The position numbers were made by a program, and so were the translations under genes. 64,000 nt of DNA from Ziziphus jujuba. Taxonomy: Eukaryota; Streptophyta; Magnoliopsida; Rosales; Rhamnaceae. Below the pieces are notes generated by a model that worked only from the letters and a program-made list of their open reading frames with translations, was not told where the DNA came from and did not search any database. The stretch covers positions 22,247,001-22,311,000 of the forward strand of contig NC_083383.1 in assembly GCF_031755915.1 (NCBI RefSeq), read 5' to 3'. Positions within the stretch are counted from its first letter, which is position 1. Every line of letters begins with the position of its first letter. Shown piece after piece: positions 1-12,756 of this stretch.

Positions 1-2199
1 TTAAAAGAAAGAATTAAAATAAATTCAATTAAAAATTTTAAAGCAAAATAATAAAAACCATAAGTTTAAAGGAAAATTGTTACTCTTATGAATAAAAGCA
101 TTTAGGAATATGACTTCAATTTCATCTCTCAAGTGACGTTTTAAATGGGAATTTATGACTAATATTAATCAAGTTATCAATGAAGGGTCTCTGATAACAC
201 CAAATCTCTCTCTCTCTATATGAGTAAAAGTTTATTCAAATTAGAATCTCGCCTTGATTCTACCAAATGCCCAATCTATTAAACCTCTCTTCTAATTGTC
301 CATTCCAAATTAGTTTCTTAACTAATAGTTAGGCTAGATATTAAGATTGCCCAAGGCCAAAATAGGTCTATCAAGCTCACAAATGCTCGTATGTTGTGAT
401 TTACTAATTAGGCTTTTTAAGCTTTAATTGCAATCTTGATAAACCGAATCAAATTCTTATTCAAACTAGGTTGTTGCTCTATTATTCTAAAGAAACACAA
501 ATAATTTGAAAAAATATTAAACCATAAACCAACCTATTTATTTCATCACTTTTAAGATTAAAAGCAATATCATAGTCTTAGATCAAAAGATCTAGACATA
601 AATATTCATAAAAATAACAAAATACTATCAAAATATAATTTTATAAATGTAAACATTGTCATAACACAAATCCAAGAATACTATTACAAATATTAAAAGA
701 TAAAAGTAGAGAATAGAATAAAGAAAGGTCTTAGAAGTTGAAGGCTCCTCCAAATATTCCTAAAGCCTTGGGTTCTCTAAGCAAACCATTCCTTCAAGCT
801 CTCTAAAATCACTACAGTCTTACTTACCTCCTTCTATCACTTTTTTTTTTTTTTCTCTCTCTCTCTCTACCTCTTGTTTTAATTACTTCCTCTTTTTGCC
901 TCTCTTAAATATAATTATATACTCTTCCTGGGGGTCACGTTAATCTTAACCCTAGCAAGACTTAATAGCCTCTCTTTGATCTTAATCACATGAATACATT
1001 AGAGATAAGAACATGTGACTCACATGCTCAGTTAATGATCAAGTCATGAGGTAAAGGACCAAAGACTTTTACAAAAGAGCTCCAAACCGTGGGCTTACTA
1101 TCTTGGGGGTGTGCACTTTACCAAATTCAGTGCACATGCCACTTTCTTCTTGTATGGTGAAATGGACTAGATGTGTACACTCTTTCAAAACGGTGTGCAT
1201 TTTTAAACTTTTGTTTCTTCTCTTTCGTGAAAAGTGGCATGTACACTCTTGGAATTTTATTGTACAGTCTCACTTCTTGACCTCTCAAGAGTCTTGATGT
1301 CAATCTTAAACTGGACTTCCAAGCAAAGCTCTAATTTGCACAAAAACTCCCACTTTGGCTCTTTATTCTTTAAAAACTTAATATTAAGCTTTCCCAAAAA
1401 AAGAATTCAAACCAAATAAAAATTACTGAGAAGCTTGATAATTCAAACAAACAATTAAGCTAGATTTGGCTAGATTAGTGAGCAAATGATCTCTAATCAT
1501 TTGTAACATAAGTAAGATTGCGTTTTGTCATAGAATAAGCTTAAGAAATGGTTTAGGAGAGGCGCTTAAGGTGCTTGACCTAGTTCACTTGCTTGAGAGG
1601 AGCTTGTGGCATTTCGTGCTCGGATTGGATGTTCAAACCAACCAATTAACACAAGGCAAGTGTCAAGCTAAGAGATGACTACTTCAACATGAAACAAGCA
1701 ATGTAAGAGAAGCAACTGACAAGGTTTGATTGGACCTTCACATGACCTTGCATTCATACATGGGCAGTTGCTTGAATTTGAAGCAGTTCTCTTCATACAT
1801 TGTTCCTTTGACATTCACTACTTGATGTACTCTATTAACGTGTTGTGAAAAATTAACCTTTTGCAACAACTGTTGTGAAAAATTTCAAGAACTCATTGCA
1901 TAGGCGCCTAATTTTATCGGTTGCTCAAACACAAATACGACTCGAGACCAAAAGTTTCAACCTAAAACCATAACCAACATCAAGCCTCTTCTATTTCTTC
2001 TTTGGAACCAACCTTACCTCAGTTTCAGACTGGCGGTGGAAGTGTCAAATTAAGTATAAGAAATTTAAAATCTAAAGATTCTACAAAATAGCAGTATAAT
2101 TGCATTTTTTTTTTTTTGTGTTTTTTTTTTTTTTTTTCGTTTATGTTTTTGCTTTACTTTTTTACTTTTACTGGATGATCGAAAGCCACGAATGAGTTT
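1..2199. other. Intergenic, no gene recognised
   Basis: AT-rich sequence with no open frame that looks coding; the two short open frames near 1.1-1.4 kb have no recognisable motif. Visible features are a T-run followed by CT dinucleotides around 841-870 and loosely repeated words containing GTGCAC or GTACAC between 1108 and 1250. The stretch may be old transposon debris, but I see no LTR ends, PBS or coding domain to prove it. Confidence 0.5.
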
Positions 2200-2621
2200 T
2201 CATTTTTTTGGTCATCAAATTTGAACGAACTTACTTAACTTATAATAAATAATTATTAATTGCACCCACTTAACGATTGAGATTTATTATTAGTCTCCCT
2301 AGTGTAGAGTTTCAGGACGAAGTGTATATATTTGGAATTTGGATCACCATACATGCATGTTCAATCAAACGGCTTCGTTTAGGCTTATTCATAAGAAAAG
2401 AATATGTTTTTCATTTTTTTGGTCATCAAATTTGAACGAATTTATTTAACTTATAATAAAGAATTGTTAATTGCACCCACTTAACAATTGAGATTAATTA
2501 TTAGTCTCTCTAGTGTAGAGTTTCAGGACGAAGTGTATATATTTGAAGTTTTGATCACCATATATGCATGTTCAATCAAACGGCTTCGTTTAGGTTTATT
2601 CATAAGAAAAGAATATGTTTT
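2200..2621. repeat. 211-bp tandem duplication upstream of lyase copy 1
   Basis: Two head-to-tail units, 2200-2410 and 2411-2621, match with few differences. Both contain the words GTGTAGAGTTTCAGGACGAA and CAATCAAACGGCTTCGTTTA. The block lies about 0.7-1.1 kb before the ATG of the first rhamnogalacturonate lyase, so it may duplicate promoter-distal elements. The duplication is seen directly; any regulatory effect is inference. Confidence 0.9.
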
Positions 2622-3265
2622 TCTATTAGAAATTTATATTTTAAATTTTGAATTAATTAGAATTTCTTTGTATGTTAATAATCATGGGTACTAATTTGGT
2701 TTTTCAGATTCTCTTTTTTTTTTTTTTTAATTCATTTATATAAGTATTTATTTTATTTAATACAAGAATGGAAAAAGAATAAGCTACAGATTTTTAAAAG
2801 ACTTTCAAGTTGACTCAACGAAATGTTTAGTCAAAATTTAGCATTATTAGAGCAGGTTGACTTTAATTAATAATACAAACTGATCTTGAAAATTAACTTA
2901 CTTAAAGATTTGAAACAGAATTTGGACGGTTCAAAATGACCTTTTTCTTATTAACAATAAGGTCCAAGTTGTTCCTTTTTTTTTTTTTTTTTTTTTTCCT
3001 TCAACGAAACTAACAACGCTTATAAAATCATTTCCCGAAATTTGGCTGCTCTTTGTAGCGTTTGTTGCACGGTATATCTAATCTAACTAACAATATATGG
3101 TGGCGACAAAGCAAAGAGATTATAAAAAACATAAGAAAACCAGAAAAGTCACAGAAAGAATGCTTTATCTCTAGTTTAAGAAAACCTTTTAACCAAATAT
3201 TTAAAGTCACGGCTTCATCAGAAAACTATGCAGAACGGGCTTCATATTTTCCATTGAAGTTAGAA

Positions 3266-3266
<1 letters not shown>

Positions 3267-3296
<30 letters not shown>

Positions 3297-3300
3297 AAGA
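3267..3300 (+). repeat. (GAA)n microsatellite before lyase copy 1
   Basis: A purine-only GAA/GAG tract ends about 37 bp before the ATG at 3338, so it probably lies in the 5' untranslated region. Such tracts vary in length between individuals. Confidence 0.8.
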
Positions 3301-3337
3301 ATTAAGCTCCAAGATATAGAATAGAGTTTGCATCAAC

Positions 3338-3501
3338 ATGGCAGTTCAAGGGGTTCAATTGCATGTTGAAGATCATCGTGTAATTAACTGATTAAAATTT
3401 AGTTGAAAATTTTTTATTTTATTTTCTGCTTGCATATGTATGCTATATTGATCAATCGAATATATGGAAATTGTTTTTTTTTTTTTTTCCCTTTTTTTCT
3501 T

Positions 3502-3535
<34 letters not shown>

Positions 3536-6500
3536 TTTTTCATTCTCTTTGAACATATTTCGCAGGTGATGATGGACAATGGATTACTCCAAGTCACATT
3601 GTCGAACCCAGATGGAATTGTTACAGGAATACGATATAATGACATTGACAATTTGCTTGAAATTCTCAACGACGAATCAAATAGAGGGTAATTTAACTTT
3701 AATCATATTTCCCATTGATTCATGCAAATGATCGATTCAAGTTGATTTTTTTTTTTTCAAATAAATCATATTAAATATATTTCATGTAGGTATTGGGATC
3801 TGGTTTGGAGCACACCAGGAAGTTCAGGAACAAGTGGAATATTTGATGTGTAATTTTCCTCCATATAAATCCTACATATATATGTCAATAACAATTTAAA
3901 TATTTATCGTGAAAGTATTTATTTTTAAAATTTTAAAATAAAAAATAGAATTAAAAAATCCTAATTAGAATTTGTGGTTACCGATGAAGATAAATAGAAG
4001 TTTTTTTTTAAAAATATTTTAAAAGCTAGTGATTAATAAGTTTGTGTAAGTATAAATAACAAAAATTCTCTAATTAAATAACCTTTAACTTTGTAAAAAC
4101 AAATATTTCTAAACTTTATATTCCAATTTAAATATTAGTTATTATTTTATCCAATAGTTAAATATTTATTTGGTAATAATTTTTTATTTAATTAAATCAA
4201 AGATTCTCTAATTAAAAAAAAAAATACTTGCATAAATAACATTGCATTAATATGCACGCAGGATAAGAGGAAGCAGTTTTAGGATAATAGTGGAAAACGA
4301 GGAACAAGTGGAGTTGTCGTTCACAAGGACATGGGATCCCACACAAGAAGGAAAGGCTGTGCCATTGAGTATAGATAAAAGGTTCATAATGCTTCGCGGT
4401 TGTTCAGGTTTTTACACATATGCCATTTATGAGCACCAGAAGGAATGGCCCGCTTTCAACCTTGATGAGACCAGAATTGCATTCAAACTCAGAAAAGACA
4501 AGTACTATATCATTTTTGCTCACCTCCCTTCTTTTTTTTTTTTTTTCTTTCTTATATATATTTATAAGATATTCATCTGCAATAAGATCATTAAAATATT
4601 AATTTAATTAACTGTATAAATTAAATTGATGAATGATAAAAACAAAATAAAATATAATTTAATTAACTGAATAAATTAAATTGATGAATGATAAAAATAA
4701 AATAAAATATAATATAATTGGTAACCGATATTAATTTTGAACAAATTAAATAGGTTTCAATATATGGCGGTGGCTGATAATAGGCAAAGATTTATGCCCC
4801 TTCCCGATGATCGACTACCCCCAAGAGGTCAAGCCCTGGCCTATCCAGAAGCAGTCCTGTTTGTAAATCCAGTTGAACCGGAGCTCAAAGGGGAGGTATT
4901 GTACTGTATTCCTTCTCTCCAATGAAATTCCTCTATCAAAACGTTTGATTTTATTTATTTATTTATATTTATGGGTTAGTAATTGGAGATCTTTAAATAA
5001 ATTTTTAACGCTATCAGAATAGAATTAAGATTTTATATCCTGTTCTTTCCAGAACAATAACAAAAAAATTTCATCTTAACAAATAATGGGTTAAATACAC
5101 TTTGTTGCAATTTACCACCTAAACTTCAAAAAGGTATCACATTGGCATGTGAGCTATTGTTTTTATATCATTTTAGTGCAATTTTAAAAATTTTTCTAAT
5201 GAAGTTAACAAAATTAAGCTTTAAAAATGAAACAAAATAGAATAAAAAATTGTACTACACTAAAGTTTTACATTAGCTTTACACGATTAATTTTATAAAA
5301 TTCATATATCAAAAATGCATAATTAAAATAAAATAACATAAAAACAATAGTCAGGATGGTAATGGCAATATGATATTTGTGCAAAAATTATTATGATTCA
5401 AAGGGGTTAAGTGTATTTAACTCAAATATAATTTTTCTTTTTTCAGCAAATAAAATTATTTCTTTGTGCCGCAATAAAATCTCCATCTTAAAAAATAATT
5501 ATTTCTTTATGCTGTAAAACAAAAATAAATTATATCGAAGCTGGACAAAAAATAATAATAATAAAAACATAGAATTTTTATCTGGTTAGAACTTTTTTTT
5601 TTTTTGCTAGTGTATCTAGTTAGAACTTAGTACTAAAGAAAGAATAAATGTTGATTACAGCTGACAAGTATGTTGTATCTATTATGGATTCAATCTCTGT
5701 AACGTGATTTATTTATATTTTTTATTTTTGGTTATTTTCTTTGTTTTTATTATATATCCTTGATGTAATAACTAGGTTGATGATAAGTACCAATACTCAT
5801 GTAATAACGAAGATATTGGGGTCCACGGATGGATATCGACGGACCCACCCGTGGGGTTTTGGCACATTACACCCAGCAATGAGTTTCGATCTGGTGGTCC
5901 TCTTAAACAAAACCTCACTTCCCATGTTGGCCCCACCATCCTTACGGTACATATAGAAATTTATTTATTTGTTTATTTTTATTTTTTTGTTTCAACATGC
6001 GAATAGCCCATGATCCTTGAATAAACTTCGAATTATTTGTAAATTGTTTATGGCATTTATTAGACATCTAATTAAAATTGATAATCTAAAGAAATTCAAT
6101 AAAACCAAATGTAATCAGGTATTTCTCAGCGCTCATTATGCGGGAGAGGATTTGGTGCCCAAATTTGGAGCTGGAGAACAATGGAAGAAAGTTTTTGGAC
6201 CTGTTTTTATATATCTCAATTCTCCATTTGATGGAAATGAGTCTGACCCCATAGCTGAACTATGGGAGAGTGCTAAAACACAGGTTCAACAATACACATA
6301 CTCACAATTCGTACCACAAGATTTTTTTTTTTTTTTATCTTTTATTTTTATAGCTAGTATTAATTAACATTGTACAAACAATTTTGCATTTTTGCATTTT
6401 ATTCCCCATACCATAAAAACTGTAAGCATTGCTTGATTAGATATCATTTTCTTGACGAATTAGTTTAATGAAGCACATTGACATGAATTTAATTATCATT

Positions 6501-9500
6501 AACCGATTGTATATGACACTTTAGAATTTTTTTAATCTTTGTTTCATTTCATTATGTAGTGTCTATGATTAATTTTCTCAAACTATCACTAGTTTTTATG
6601 GCAATGTAAGAATTTTAGTACTCTGTTAAACTGATGTATTTTCTAAGATACAGATACGTTCTCAATTCCAAAAAAAAAAAAATGATGGGCAAAAAAAGCT
6701 TCATATATGTTTTGAGTCAAATTAAAACTTTTGGATTTAAATTGAATCTTGTTTGTGAATGAGGAAACTGGTTTATTAGCTGAGATTGGCCTAGGAAGTG
6801 GTTTAGGCATAATTGCAAAGTTCTCACTCCTACTCTAATTAATACTGATCAAATTTACATTGGCCTAGGGTATAAAATTTTCAAGAAGTAAGAAATACCC
6901 CAACTTATTAAATGTGTTCAAAGTATGAAGTTGAGTTTACTATATCCATATATATTTATATGCAGATGACCATTGAAGTACAAAGTTGGCCCTACAGTTT
7001 TCCAGATTCAGAGTATTTTCCTAAGTCAGATAATCGTGGGAATGTTAGTGGAAGACTACTTGTACGAGATAGGTATGCAGGAAATTTCAGTTTTATTATT
7101 ATTATTATTATTCTCGGTTCATTTTACATTTTTTTACTATTAAAATTAATAACATTTAATGTGGATTTTTTATGCTTTATGACTTTATATGTTACCTCCA
7201 TATAACTAAAATACGAAAATAAATCAGGATAAAATTCCCTTTTTTTTTTTTTTTAACTAGATTATAATTTACTTTCATTTTCATTCATTGGTTGAAGGAA
7301 AAAAAAAAAAAAAAAGAGGGAAACGTGCATGGATAAATTAAACTTTTTGTGAACTTGAAAAATTAAACTAATTATTTACCCTTTTTTTTTTTATAGTTTT
7401 ATAATTGATGCGTTCCATTTCATTCCATTCCATATAGTTCATTTGGAAAAGATGGGAGTCAAAAATTTTGGTGTCCCTAAAATCTTCTTTATATTAAAAC
7501 TACTAATTCGTTTTCATTTTGAGTAAGAATAATGCTAGACTAGCCAAATAATTTACCCAAATTCTGGATTAAAACTACTAATTTTTTTCATTTTGAGTAA
7601 GAATAATACTAGACTAGCCAAATGATTTACCCAAATTGTATATATCAAAATGTCAATGGTTAAAAATTAATCGAGGTACCCGCATGCATGGATTAATCCT
7701 ATCACATTACCACATCGCTCACTAGCTAATATTGAGTGAAGATTATTAATTTTTTTTTTAATTAATTAGTTTTTGTTGTTTGAATATTGGGGCAGATATA
7801 TTAGCAATGAGGACATGTCGGCAAATAGTGCATACATTGGGTTGGCCCCACAAGGAGAAGTTGGTTCGTGGCAAAGAGAGTGCAAGGTGACTTTTTTTTT
7901 TCCTCTCTTTTTTTAATTATTATAACTCCATGCATATTTTAATGCTATAATATATATTATAAGATTAAAAGTAGTAATGGTGCATGTGAAAAATATTAAT
8001 TTTCTTGTCATATAGGATTACCAATTTTGGAGCAAAACAGATGAAAATGGCTATTTCTCCATCAACGATGTTCGTATTGGCGACTATAATCTTTATGCAT
8101 GGGTCCCTGGTTTTATTGGAGATTATCGTCACGATGAAATTGTTACCATAACCTCAGGTACCACTTTTTAAAATTATTTTTAGCGTATTATAATGATATA
8201 TTGTCATTTCCACTATTGCTTAGAAATGGATAACATACATGTATCCAAAATATTGTTCTATTGGTTTTTTTTTTTTTTTGAAAATTTTTTATATATTTAA
8301 TTTTAAATGTTCAATACATTATATTTCTAGTCCTACGTCCTAGCCCTTAATGCATGTTAATTAAATATTTTTTACGCAATAAATTAAAATATATATATAT
8401 ATATTAAACACAATTTGTGTCCTTATAAAAGTAATGTCCTAAGATTAATAATGGTGCATGTAATGCAGGGAGTGACATAGATATGGGTGATCTTGTATAT
8501 GAGCCTCCAAGAAATGGGCCAACATTGTGGGAAATAGGCATCCCTGACCGATCTGCTGCGGAATTTTATGTTCCTGATCCCAATCCAAAATATATTAACA
8601 AACTTTATCTCAATCACCCTGATAAGTACATATTTCTCCTTACTATAGATCTCCATTTTATTATTATATGCCTGAACTTTTTTATATGAAAAAAAAAAAA
8701 ATTTATTTGCCCCTATTATCATGAAATCCAAGCTTCGCCCATACTAGCACAACTATATATATATATATATACAATAAAAGATGATGCTTTCTAGTATATG
8801 TGACCAAACCAAACATTGTCTAAGAAAAGTGGGGTAGAAATACAAAGGAAAAGTAGAAGGAAAACTACAATTTAATAAGCATTTATTTTCTCATCTTTTT
8901 GGTTAGTGTGTTAATGAAGAAAAAGAAGACGAGGTCTCCTGCTCTCTAGCTCACTTTTTCTCTATATCTCCTTTTTCTTCTCTCTTTACTTGCACACTTC
9001 TATCTTTTCTATTGTTTTCTCAATATTTAATTAATAACCAATCATAACATAGAGAAATATTCCACTTCTCCCCACCACCTTTTTTCTCCTCTTTATTTTT
9101 CCTCTCAATTTTCTTCCTCTTAAGACTATTTATTCTGTTATATATATAGACGTGCATATATATCTATATATATATAGTGTGTGTGCATGTGTGTGCATGC
9201 GTATGTTTTATTTGTATCTTTTAAATTATTGAAAACTGAAAGTTTCAGTCATTTATATATGTAAAAGAGGAAGCTTCTCCTCAGATGTATTCAATTAATA
9301 GAATAGTATATTGTAATAAACTAGAGTAACATATCGATTGGCTTTTTCTTGGTCTCAGGTTTAGGCAGTACGGACTTTGGGAAAGATATGCAGAATTATA
9401 TCCTGATAAGGACCTGGTTTACACAGTTGGTGTTAGCGACTACACTAAAGATTGGTTTTTTGCTCAGGTTACCAGGTGTTATTTCTTCTAATATGCTCAT

Positions 9501-10709
9501 ATGCTTGAACATTATTAATCAATGTCAATTATATTGCCTTTTTTATAAAAAAGTAAAAAGGAAGTATAGTTTTATTTTTTTATATATAATCTAATTTCTT
9601 ACAGAAAGAAAGATAATAATACATATCAAGGAACAACATGGCTTATCAACTTCAAGCTTGACAATGTGGATAAAAGTGGTATCTATAAGCTGAGACTAGC
9701 ACTGGCATCTGCTGCTTTCTCTGAATTGCAGGTATATATTAATCTTTATTGATTATGGATAATCAGTCCCCGATGACTCAATAATTGACAAAAGAGAAGC
9801 ATTCTTAGTAATTGATTAAGCTGGATTACCACTTTTCTCTTACCTTTTTTAGGTTCATTTGGATCTTTAACATTTTATTTATTTATTTTTTTTTTGTGAA
9901 AAGCATTTGGATCTTTAACATGGACATCATACCATATTGAATAATCAATATTTCCAAAAGTTTAAATTATTGAAAGGTAGATCATTATAATGTTAATTTA
10001 TATTATCCTTATTCGATAGATTATAATAATAATAATAATGTTGCATTAATTCAAGCAGTACTTATTTTAGTTAAAATATACTTTAGGTTGTGTTTTCTAT
10101 TTAGTACATAATTTATATATAAGAGTTTTGCTGTAAGAGAGAACCAGGTTCTTTCCATAAGGTGAAAATATAATGTTAAATATTATTTTAGGTGATTCAA
10201 TTTTATGCTGATGCATATAGATCTGTTCTATAAACATGTTTTGTGAAAGAATGCCTGCGTCAGTGTAAAACTGATCTTTCTAAAATGATGTTTAACGTTA
10301 GATTTTCATCTTGTAGAAAGAATTTGATATTCTCTATAGCAAAACTGTATATATAAAGTTATATCACATAAAAAAGTATTATTAATTAAAAATGTCAAAT
10401 TGTTAGTATTGTTTTTTTTGGTCAAGACGTGAGAAAATTAACCACCTGTATTCGACTAAATGATATTTACAGGTTCGAGTAAATGATCCAAAAGCAAATC
10501 CTCCTCTATTCAGCAGTGGATTGATAGGGAGAGACAATTCAATTGCAAGACACGGCATTCATGGACTTTACTGGCTATACAATGTTAATATTTCCGGAGC
10601 TCGGCTTGTAGAAGGAGATAATACAATCTTTTTGACACAACCAAGAAGCAGCAGCCCTTTTCAAGGAATTATGTATGATTATTTACGTTTAGAAGGTGCA
10701 CCCTCTTGA
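3338..10709 (+). CDS. Rhamnogalacturonate lyase (PL4), tandem copy 1
   Basis: Exons placed by GT..AG boundaries and reading frame: 3338-3379, 3566-3687, 3790-3849, 4262-4501, 4754-4895, 5776-5946, 6119-6283, 6966-7072, 7796-7886, 8016-8157, 8469-8625, 9359-9475, 9605-9731, 10473-10709. They sum to 1,920 nt, an open frame of 639 residues plus TGA, about the usual length of plant PL4 proteins. The family cleaves the rhamnogalacturonan I backbone of pectin by beta-elimination in the cell wall. The N-terminal lyase domain covers roughly residues 15-330 (includes DKRFIMLRG and [20 protein letters not shown]); an FnIII-like domain about 339-427 includes [14 protein letters not shown]; a CBM-like C-terminal domain about 433-636 includes [20 protein letters not shown] and [14 protein letters not shown] did not place catalytic residues. 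No signal peptide is visible, so an upstream exon or unconventional export is possible. The start was chosen because it matches the equivalent 42-nt first exon of copy 2. Intron 1 holds a long T-run (3471-3535). Confidence 0.92.
4601..4710. repeat. 55-bp tandem duplication in intron 4 of copy 1
   Basis: Units 4601-4655 and 4656-4710 both begin AATTTAATTAACTG and contain TTGATGAATGATAAAAA. The sequence is AT-rich and intronic; no function is suggested. Confidence 0.85.
7493..7642. repeat. 75-bp tandem duplication in intron 8 of copy 1
   Basis: Units of about 75 bp start at 7493 and 7568, each with ATTAAAACTACTAATT followed by CATTTTGAGTAAGAATAAT and CTAGACTAGCCAAAT. Intronic, no coding content. 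Confidence 0.85.
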
Positions 10710-10929
10710 AGTGCTTAAAAACATATTAAGATTTCAATTTCAGTAAAATATCAAGTATACGTCCTCTCTACATCTTAATAATGTTGTTTTAATAGGAGCT
10801 TGAACATGCTATTTTGTTCAAATATATATATATATATATATATTTTTTTTTCCTTCAATTTGTAGAACTTTATATTTTATTTTCTATACCAAAAAACTTA
10901 AATTTTCTTTGTTACAGCTCATCCTATAC

Positions 10930-10960
<31 letters not shown>

Positions 10961-11122
10961 TGAGCGAACTCAAAAGAGACTCAACCATGTGCCAAAAGGA
11001 AAATAAAAATAAAAAAAATAAAAACAAAAACAAAAGAAAAAATAAAATACGATTTTTTGCAACAATGCTTTTGAATTTATAGAAAATTTGTAAATTACAT
11101 TTTAAATTTAACATTACCATCC

Positions 11123-11203
11123 ATACCCTCTAAACTTAGAGATTTTTCTTTCTAATCTATACCCTCTAAACTTAGAGATTTTTCTTTCTAATCTACACCC
11201 TCT
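11123..11203. repeat. 36-bp tandem repeat, 2.2 copies
   Basis: Units 11123-11158 and 11159-11194, each beginning ATACCCTCTAAACTTAGAG, are followed by a partial third unit. They lie in the 3' flank of lyase copy 1. Confidence 0.9.
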
Positions 11204-11388
11204 ATAGCAATTTTAATGCAATTTCTGCTTATTCAAACAAATTAAGGGGAAAAAAATGTTCTTTTATGCTAAATTTTGCTCCATTAATTTGTGAAGTTGC
11301 TTCCCTTATCTTATGTCGATTTTTGTCTCACAACAGAGTTTGTGGAAGTTTTAGAGAGGTCTAAACCTGAAAATGAATGTAGATGTAC

Positions 11389-11458
11389 AATGTTTTAACC
11401 CATAAAGAAAGTTTCAAGCCCATAATGTTTTAGCCCATAAAGAAAGTTTCAAGCCCAT
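11389..11458. repeat. 35-bp tandem duplication
   Basis: Units 11389-11423 and 11424-11458 differ by one base and share CATAAAGAAAGTTTCAAGCC. No function is visible. Confidence 0.9.
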
Positions 11459-12245
11459 ATGCTATTAGGAAGACATCTATCTAATCATGAGAGGAAGAAG
11501 GGTGTAAATCTAGCAGGCAGTGGTATTTTGGCTTTAATTCTAAGTTTTCACTTGATTGTGTTGCTAGATGGTAAAATTTGTGAATGAAGTCTGCTTGTTT
11601 TGCAAAAGGTTGGACTTGGAATGGATTTAATGGCTCTTGTTGTCATAATTTTCTGACGGTTTATAAGCATACTGATTACTGTCATAATTTAACCAGGAAA
11701 TTTGATCTTTCAGGAATTAAGAAGTGGATGTTCCTATTACTATTGATTTATTAAAAGTTCGTAACTGATTTCTTTTGTTTTCTGGAATTTATTTGTTGTT
11801 ATTGAGTTATCTTACTTGCATGTGGGTTGAACTGATGGTAAAAACACTGTAATGGCATTTATTCCATGTGCACAAGTGACCGCACTTCTTTGGCAGCTGT
11901 GGCCAACTAAAGAAATGCATTTCATTTTTATCATGTTCTAGTTTATGTCGATGATGCTCACAGAGCTGATTCAACTACTATTTCAGGTTCTTAACTATAA
12001 AATACTAGTATGATTGGGGATGGTGCAACTGTGGTAAGCATAGAAAATTTAAATACACAGATAAACTTTGTTATGTTTCTGCAGTTCATCTTCTTATATA
12101 TGTTAGCCTCTGCCTACTTGAAAGTCTTTGTGAATGCTAGTTTTTGTGTCTCAGGAATGTCTGTTACCCGGTCACGGATTATACCTCCAATTAGAAACTG
12201 CTCTCAGTTTTTCCAAACAGGTACAGTAGGAAACTATGGTTAATT

Positions 12246-12756
12246 TGTTAGATAAATAAATAATTTGTGAACTTAGCATAATTAGTTACTCACTTACAGG
12301 GCCTATTTATGCCATTAATGGGACTGAGTTATTTATTATTTTGTAGTAGGGCCCTTGGTCACACACTTTCTATAAGACTTTAGTTGGCCCATCAGACTGG
12401 AGGACCAACTCTCTTTAAAAGTTCATTGACTTACCCATATTTTTTTCTAGTATTATTATATTATTAAATTATTAGTATTTTGTGTGTGTTAAAATTAATG
12501 GATAAGTGTGACTTATGGAGACTATAAAAGGTCTAGGACAAGCAAACAAACACATGCCATACGGTATTTTGATATTAGGGTTTTCAGAGATCTGAGAGTG
12601 GTTTGAGAGTAATGTGTCTATATGCACTACTTTACATTGTTTTCTATTTTCCAGGATTAAAGATTTAATTTATCAATGGCTGCATTTGGAGGTTAGTAAT
12701 TTATGATTTATGGAATTTATTATATATGTTTAGTTTAGATCCGTAAAAGTCTAACA
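12246..12756 (+). repeat. Left LTR of copia element 1
   Basis: 511-bp LTR bounded by TG..CA, with a TATA-like word ACTATAAAAGG near 12521-12531 that is conserved in the right LTR and is the likely promoter core. The target duplication TAATT lies immediately to the left. Confidence 0.92.

Larger units (their letters stand above)
10710..12240. other. Intergenic region downstream of lyase copy 1
   Basis: Contains AT dinucleotide runs near 10822-10845 and 10930-10962, and two short tandem repeats annotated separately. A low-AT stretch near 12150-12235 looks faintly exon-like and continues after the copia insertion at 19301, but I recognise no protein in it. Confidence 0.4.

Noticed and set aside
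1103..1419. Two overlapping short open frames in the left flank
   Set aside because: No recognisable motif, no splice partners, AT-rich composition; chance frames.
3373..3691. Poly-Phe/poly-Lys open frames on both strands near exon 2 of lyase copy 1
   Set aside because: They read through the T-run of intron 1. Only the part matching the spliced lyase exon (3566-3687) is real.
12010..12243. 77-codon open frame just before copia 1
   Set aside because: No domain recognised; it ends at the insertion site, and the continuing sequence after 19300 does not extend a sensible protein.
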